Shown piece after piece: positions 61,761-64,000 of a stretch of DNA of 64,000 nt. The notes below the pieces were generated by a model. The model saw only the letters and a program-made list of their open reading frames with translations. It was not told where the DNA came from and did no database searches. The stretch is from positions 51,599 to 115,598 of the forward strand of contig NZ_LKKW01000001.1 of assembly GCF_001891165.1 (NCBI RefSeq), in the 5' to 3' direction. Source of the DNA: Streptobacillus ratti. Its GTDB lineage: Bacteria; Fusobacteriota; Fusobacteriia; Fusobacteriales; Leptotrichiaceae. Positions within the stretch are counted from its first letter, which is position 1. Each line of letters begins with the position of its first letter. Position numbers and translations under genes: made by a program.

Positions 61761-63932
61761 ATGAGAATAGTTGGACCAGCAGGTAATTTTGAAAAATTAG
61801 ATGCTGCAATAAAAGCAGGGGCAGATGAAGTCTTTTTAGGTTTAAAAGGTTTTGGTGCAAGAAGAAATAATGATAATTTTGCTATGCAAGAATTACTAGA
61901 TGGAATAGATTATGCACATAAAAAAGGAGTAAAGGTTTTACTTGCACTTAATACAATAATGAGAGATATGGAAATTAAATCGGTTTATAAGAATTTTAAA
62001 CCTATATATGAACATGGAGTTGATGCTGTAATTGTACAAGATTTAGGTTTAATTAAATTCTTGAAAACAAATTTTCCAGATTTAGTTTTACATGGAAGTA
62101 CTCAGATGACAGTAGCTAATTATGTTGAAGCTAATTATCTAAAGGAATTAGGTTTATCAAGAGTTGTACTTGCAAGGGAATTATCTTTTAACGAAATAAA
62201 GGAAATTAGAGAAAAAACAGATATTGAACTTGAAGTTTTTGTTTCAGGTTCTATGTGTATTTCTTATTCTGGAAATTGCTATGTATCAAGTTTTATAGGT
62301 GGTAGAAGTGGTAATAGAGGTATGTGTGCATATACATGTAGAAAAAAATTTAAAGATGAAGAAGGACAGTTATCATATTTTTTATCACCAAATGATCAAT
62401 TATTAGAAGAAGTTGAAATAAAAAAATTAAAAGAAATTGGAATAGATGCTATTAAAGTAGAGGGAAGAAAAAAACAACCTGAATATATTTTTGAAACTGT
62501 TTCATATTATAAAGATATATTAAATGGGATTAGTAGAAAAAGTGAAAGCTATAAGTTGTTTAATAGAGGATATTCTAAAGGATACTTTTATTTAGATGAT
62601 AAATTAATGAACCATAAGTATTCATCAAATTTTGGATATCTATTAGGAAAAATAGAAAATAATAATGAAATTAAAATATTAGATGATTTAATTTTAGGTG
62701 ATGGAATACAATATGTAAATCAATATTTTGAAAAAATAGATGGTGTTTATGTAAATAAAATATATAAGAATGGGTCAAAGGTTTTAAGTGCAGAAAAAGG
62801 GGATATGATATATTTGCCAGATATACCTAAAGGCACAAAATATATATATAAAAATTATTCAAAAGAAATAAATGATAGAATAAATCATGATATTAAAGTA
62901 CGTAAAAGATATAAAAAAATTAATGCAAAAGTAATTGCAAATTTAAATGAAGAAATATATATAGAATTTTCAACTATGAATAATTTTAATAAAGAAATTA
63001 AAGTTGGAATTAAAGGTGAAATATTAAATACTTTAGCAAATAAAAAAATTACAGAAAAAGATATAATTAGTAAGCTTTCTGAATTAGGTGATACTGATTT
63101 TGAAATAGAGAATATTGAAGTATTTTATGATGGGAAAGTATTTATACCATTTAGTAAAATAAAACAAATAAAAAGAGAATTAGTTGAAAAATTAACATTG
63201 AAATTAATATCTTCATATAAGCATGAAAAATTAGAATATATAGAATTTAAGTATCCTAAACTAGAACAATCAACTAATCCATTTTTTTCTGCTCTATGTA
63301 GAACAGATGAACAAGAAGCTAAATGTAGAGAACATGGAATAACAAAAATTTATAGAGAAAATTTTGATATTGTAAAACAAAAAAATATTTCTAATAAGTT
63401 AATTAATAAAAATACAAATCTTGTTTCAAATTTATATCAATTAATAAAAGGAAGAGAAAATGGTATTAAAAATCAAGCAATAAATTGGAATTTTAATGTT
63501 TTTAATAACATTAGTATAGATGTGTATTCAGCATTTGAAAATGTAGATACAATTTTTCTTTCTCCTGAATTAAATTATAAGCAACTTAAATTAATGACAA
63601 ATACAGCATTAAAAAGAGGGCTTGTTATTTATGGTAGTTTGAAAACAATGTATATAGAACATACTATAAATAATAAGAAATATAAAGAAATACAAGGAGA
63701 ACATTTTGATAGATATAAGGTTGTTAAAAATGACTTAGATAATATCGAATTATACCTATATAAACCTATGAATTTAATTCCTAAACTAGATTTAATTTAT
63801 TCATTAAATCTTGATGAATTAAGACTTGATTTTACTTTTGAGAGTGGAGAAGAAGTTGAGAAAATTATTAAATCTTTAAAAACTAAAACTGGAAAATATA
63901 ATCCATATGCCTTTGATATGGGTGTAAGTTAA
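61761..63932 (+). CDS. U32 peptidase-family protein (RlhA-like, DUF3656 type)
   Basis: This 723-residue protein has the U32 core at ~1-270: MRIVGPAGNFEKLDAAIKAG at the N-terminus and the cysteine motif SGSMCISYSGNCYVSS…GNRGMCAYTCRKKF, which in RlhA/TrhP-type enzymes holds an iron-sulfur cluster. It continues with a DUF3656-like middle (~350-480) and a second U32-like C-terminal part. RlhA hydroxylates C2501 of 23S rRNA, and this length and layout fit RlhA better than TrhP. The RNA target is an inference. The ribosome binding site GAGGAG lies 2 bases after the CDF gene. Confidence 0.9.
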   Translation: MRIVGPAGNFEKLDAAIKAGADEVFLGLKGFGARRNNDNFAMQELLDGIDYAHKKGVKVLLALNTIMRDMEIKSVYKNFKPIYEHGVDAVIVQDLGLIKFLKTNFPDLVLHGSTQMTVANYVEANYLKELGLSRVVLARELSFNEIKEIREKTDIELEVFVSGSMCISYSGNCYVSSFIGGRSGNRGMCAYTCRKKFKDEEGQLSYFLSPNDQLLEEVEIKKLKEIGIDAIKVEGRKKQPEYIFETVSYYKDILNGISRKSESYKLFNRGYSKGYFYLDDKLMNHKYSSNFGYLLGKIENNNEIKILDDLILGDGIQYVNQYFEKIDGVYVNKIYKNGSKVLSAEKGDMIYLPDIPKGTKYIYKNYSKEINDRINHDIKVRKRYKKINAKVIANLNEEIYIEFSTMNNFNKEIKVGIKGEILNTLANKKITEKDIISKLSELGDTDFEIENIEVFYDGKVFIPFSKIKQIKRELVEKLTLKLISSYKHEKLEYIEFKYPKLEQSTNPFFSALCRTDEQEAKCREHGITKIYRENFDIVKQKNISNKLINKNTNLVSNLYQLIKGRENGIKNQAINWNFNVFNNISIDVYSAFENVDTIFLSPELNYKQLKLMTNTALKRGLVIYGSLKTMYIEHTINNKKYKEIQGEHFDRYKVVKNDLDNIELYLYKPMNLIPKLDLIYSLNLDELRLDFTFESGEEVEKIIKSLKTKTGKYNPYAFDMGVS

Positions 63933-63939
63933 TAAAATT

Positions 63940-63966
63940 GTCCAAAATTTTTTTGGACTTTTTATT
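63940..63966 (+). terminator. Terminator after the U32 gene
   Basis: GTCCAAAA and TTTTGGAC form an 8-bp stem with a 3-base loop and a T tail. Confidence 0.85.
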
Positions 63967-64000
63967 TAAAAAAAATATATATATGTTGTGAGATAATACA

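Noticed and set aside
1..64000. CRISPR arrays, insertion sequences, prophage attachment sites
   Set aside because: I saw no regularly spaced direct repeats, transposase genes, terminal inverted repeats or integrase genes. The spike-like operon has no integrase, portal or capsid genes, so an ordinary prophage is unlikely.

Overview
The window is about 64 kb of very AT-rich DNA with tightly packed genes in short, often overlapping operons. It has a diderm envelope toolkit (TolC-like protein, MacA-like adaptor, an outer-membrane barrel protein, lipoprotein signals) together with Firmicute-like RNA control (glmS ribozyme, large SRP RNA with an Alu-type domain) and a SpoIID homologue in an otherwise non-sporulating gene set. 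I infer a fusobacterium, most likely of the Leptotrichiaceae (Sneathia/Streptobacillus type). That placement rests on gene content and base composition, not on a database search. I saw no rRNA, no ordinary tRNA, no insertion sequence and no CRISPR array.

Layout: 1-3.1 kb is the 3' part of secA plus one unknown gene. 3.2-5.8 kb is a methionine uptake operon (metN-metI-metQ) preceded by what reads as a complete attenuator: a Met-rich leader peptide, mutually exclusive stems and a rho-independent terminator. 5.9-26.7 kb is mostly housekeeping on the + strand: an AI-2E-type permease, mltG-spoIID (peptidoglycan), tilS-ftsH, rpmF, and mutS2-cysS-mreB-holB-murI-ruvA, then a DMT permease, uvrA, an aminotransferase, an rRNA m5U methyltransferase and a GNAT gene. 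26.8-31.5 kb is a nucleoside/ribose salvage locus in which a LacI-type repressor is divergent from a GNAT, ribokinase, nucleoside hydrolase and DcuC-type carrier operon. 31.6-38.4 kb is a TetR-controlled transport operon with two exporter-fold ABC half-transporters plus a complete ECF importer (S, T and double A).

38.4-45 kb is mostly minus strand: glmS, broken by a one-base frameshift but with a full glmS ribozyme and promoter, then nadV (NAMPT), clcA and tmRNA, and an unknown gene. 45.6-53.6 kb is the most unusual part, an operon that looks like an orphan contractile-injection tip. It has two unknown proteins, a tube-like protein that appears to start with ATT, a VgrG-like spike divided into gp27-like and gp5-like genes, a 1088-residue protein with a DUF4280 (PAAR-like) domain and a C-terminal CHAP/TIGR02594-type hydrolase, and an outer-membrane barrel protein. 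No sheath, baseplate wedge, membrane complex or ClpV-type ATPase is visible. 53.7-64 kb has typA, an SdpI-like gene, a TolC/MacA/MacB-type tripartite exporter, the SRP RNA, a GNAT-CDF fusion and a U32 peptidase-family protein.

The two strongest candidates for something undescribed are the methionine leader-peptide attenuator and the split-spike/effector operon.
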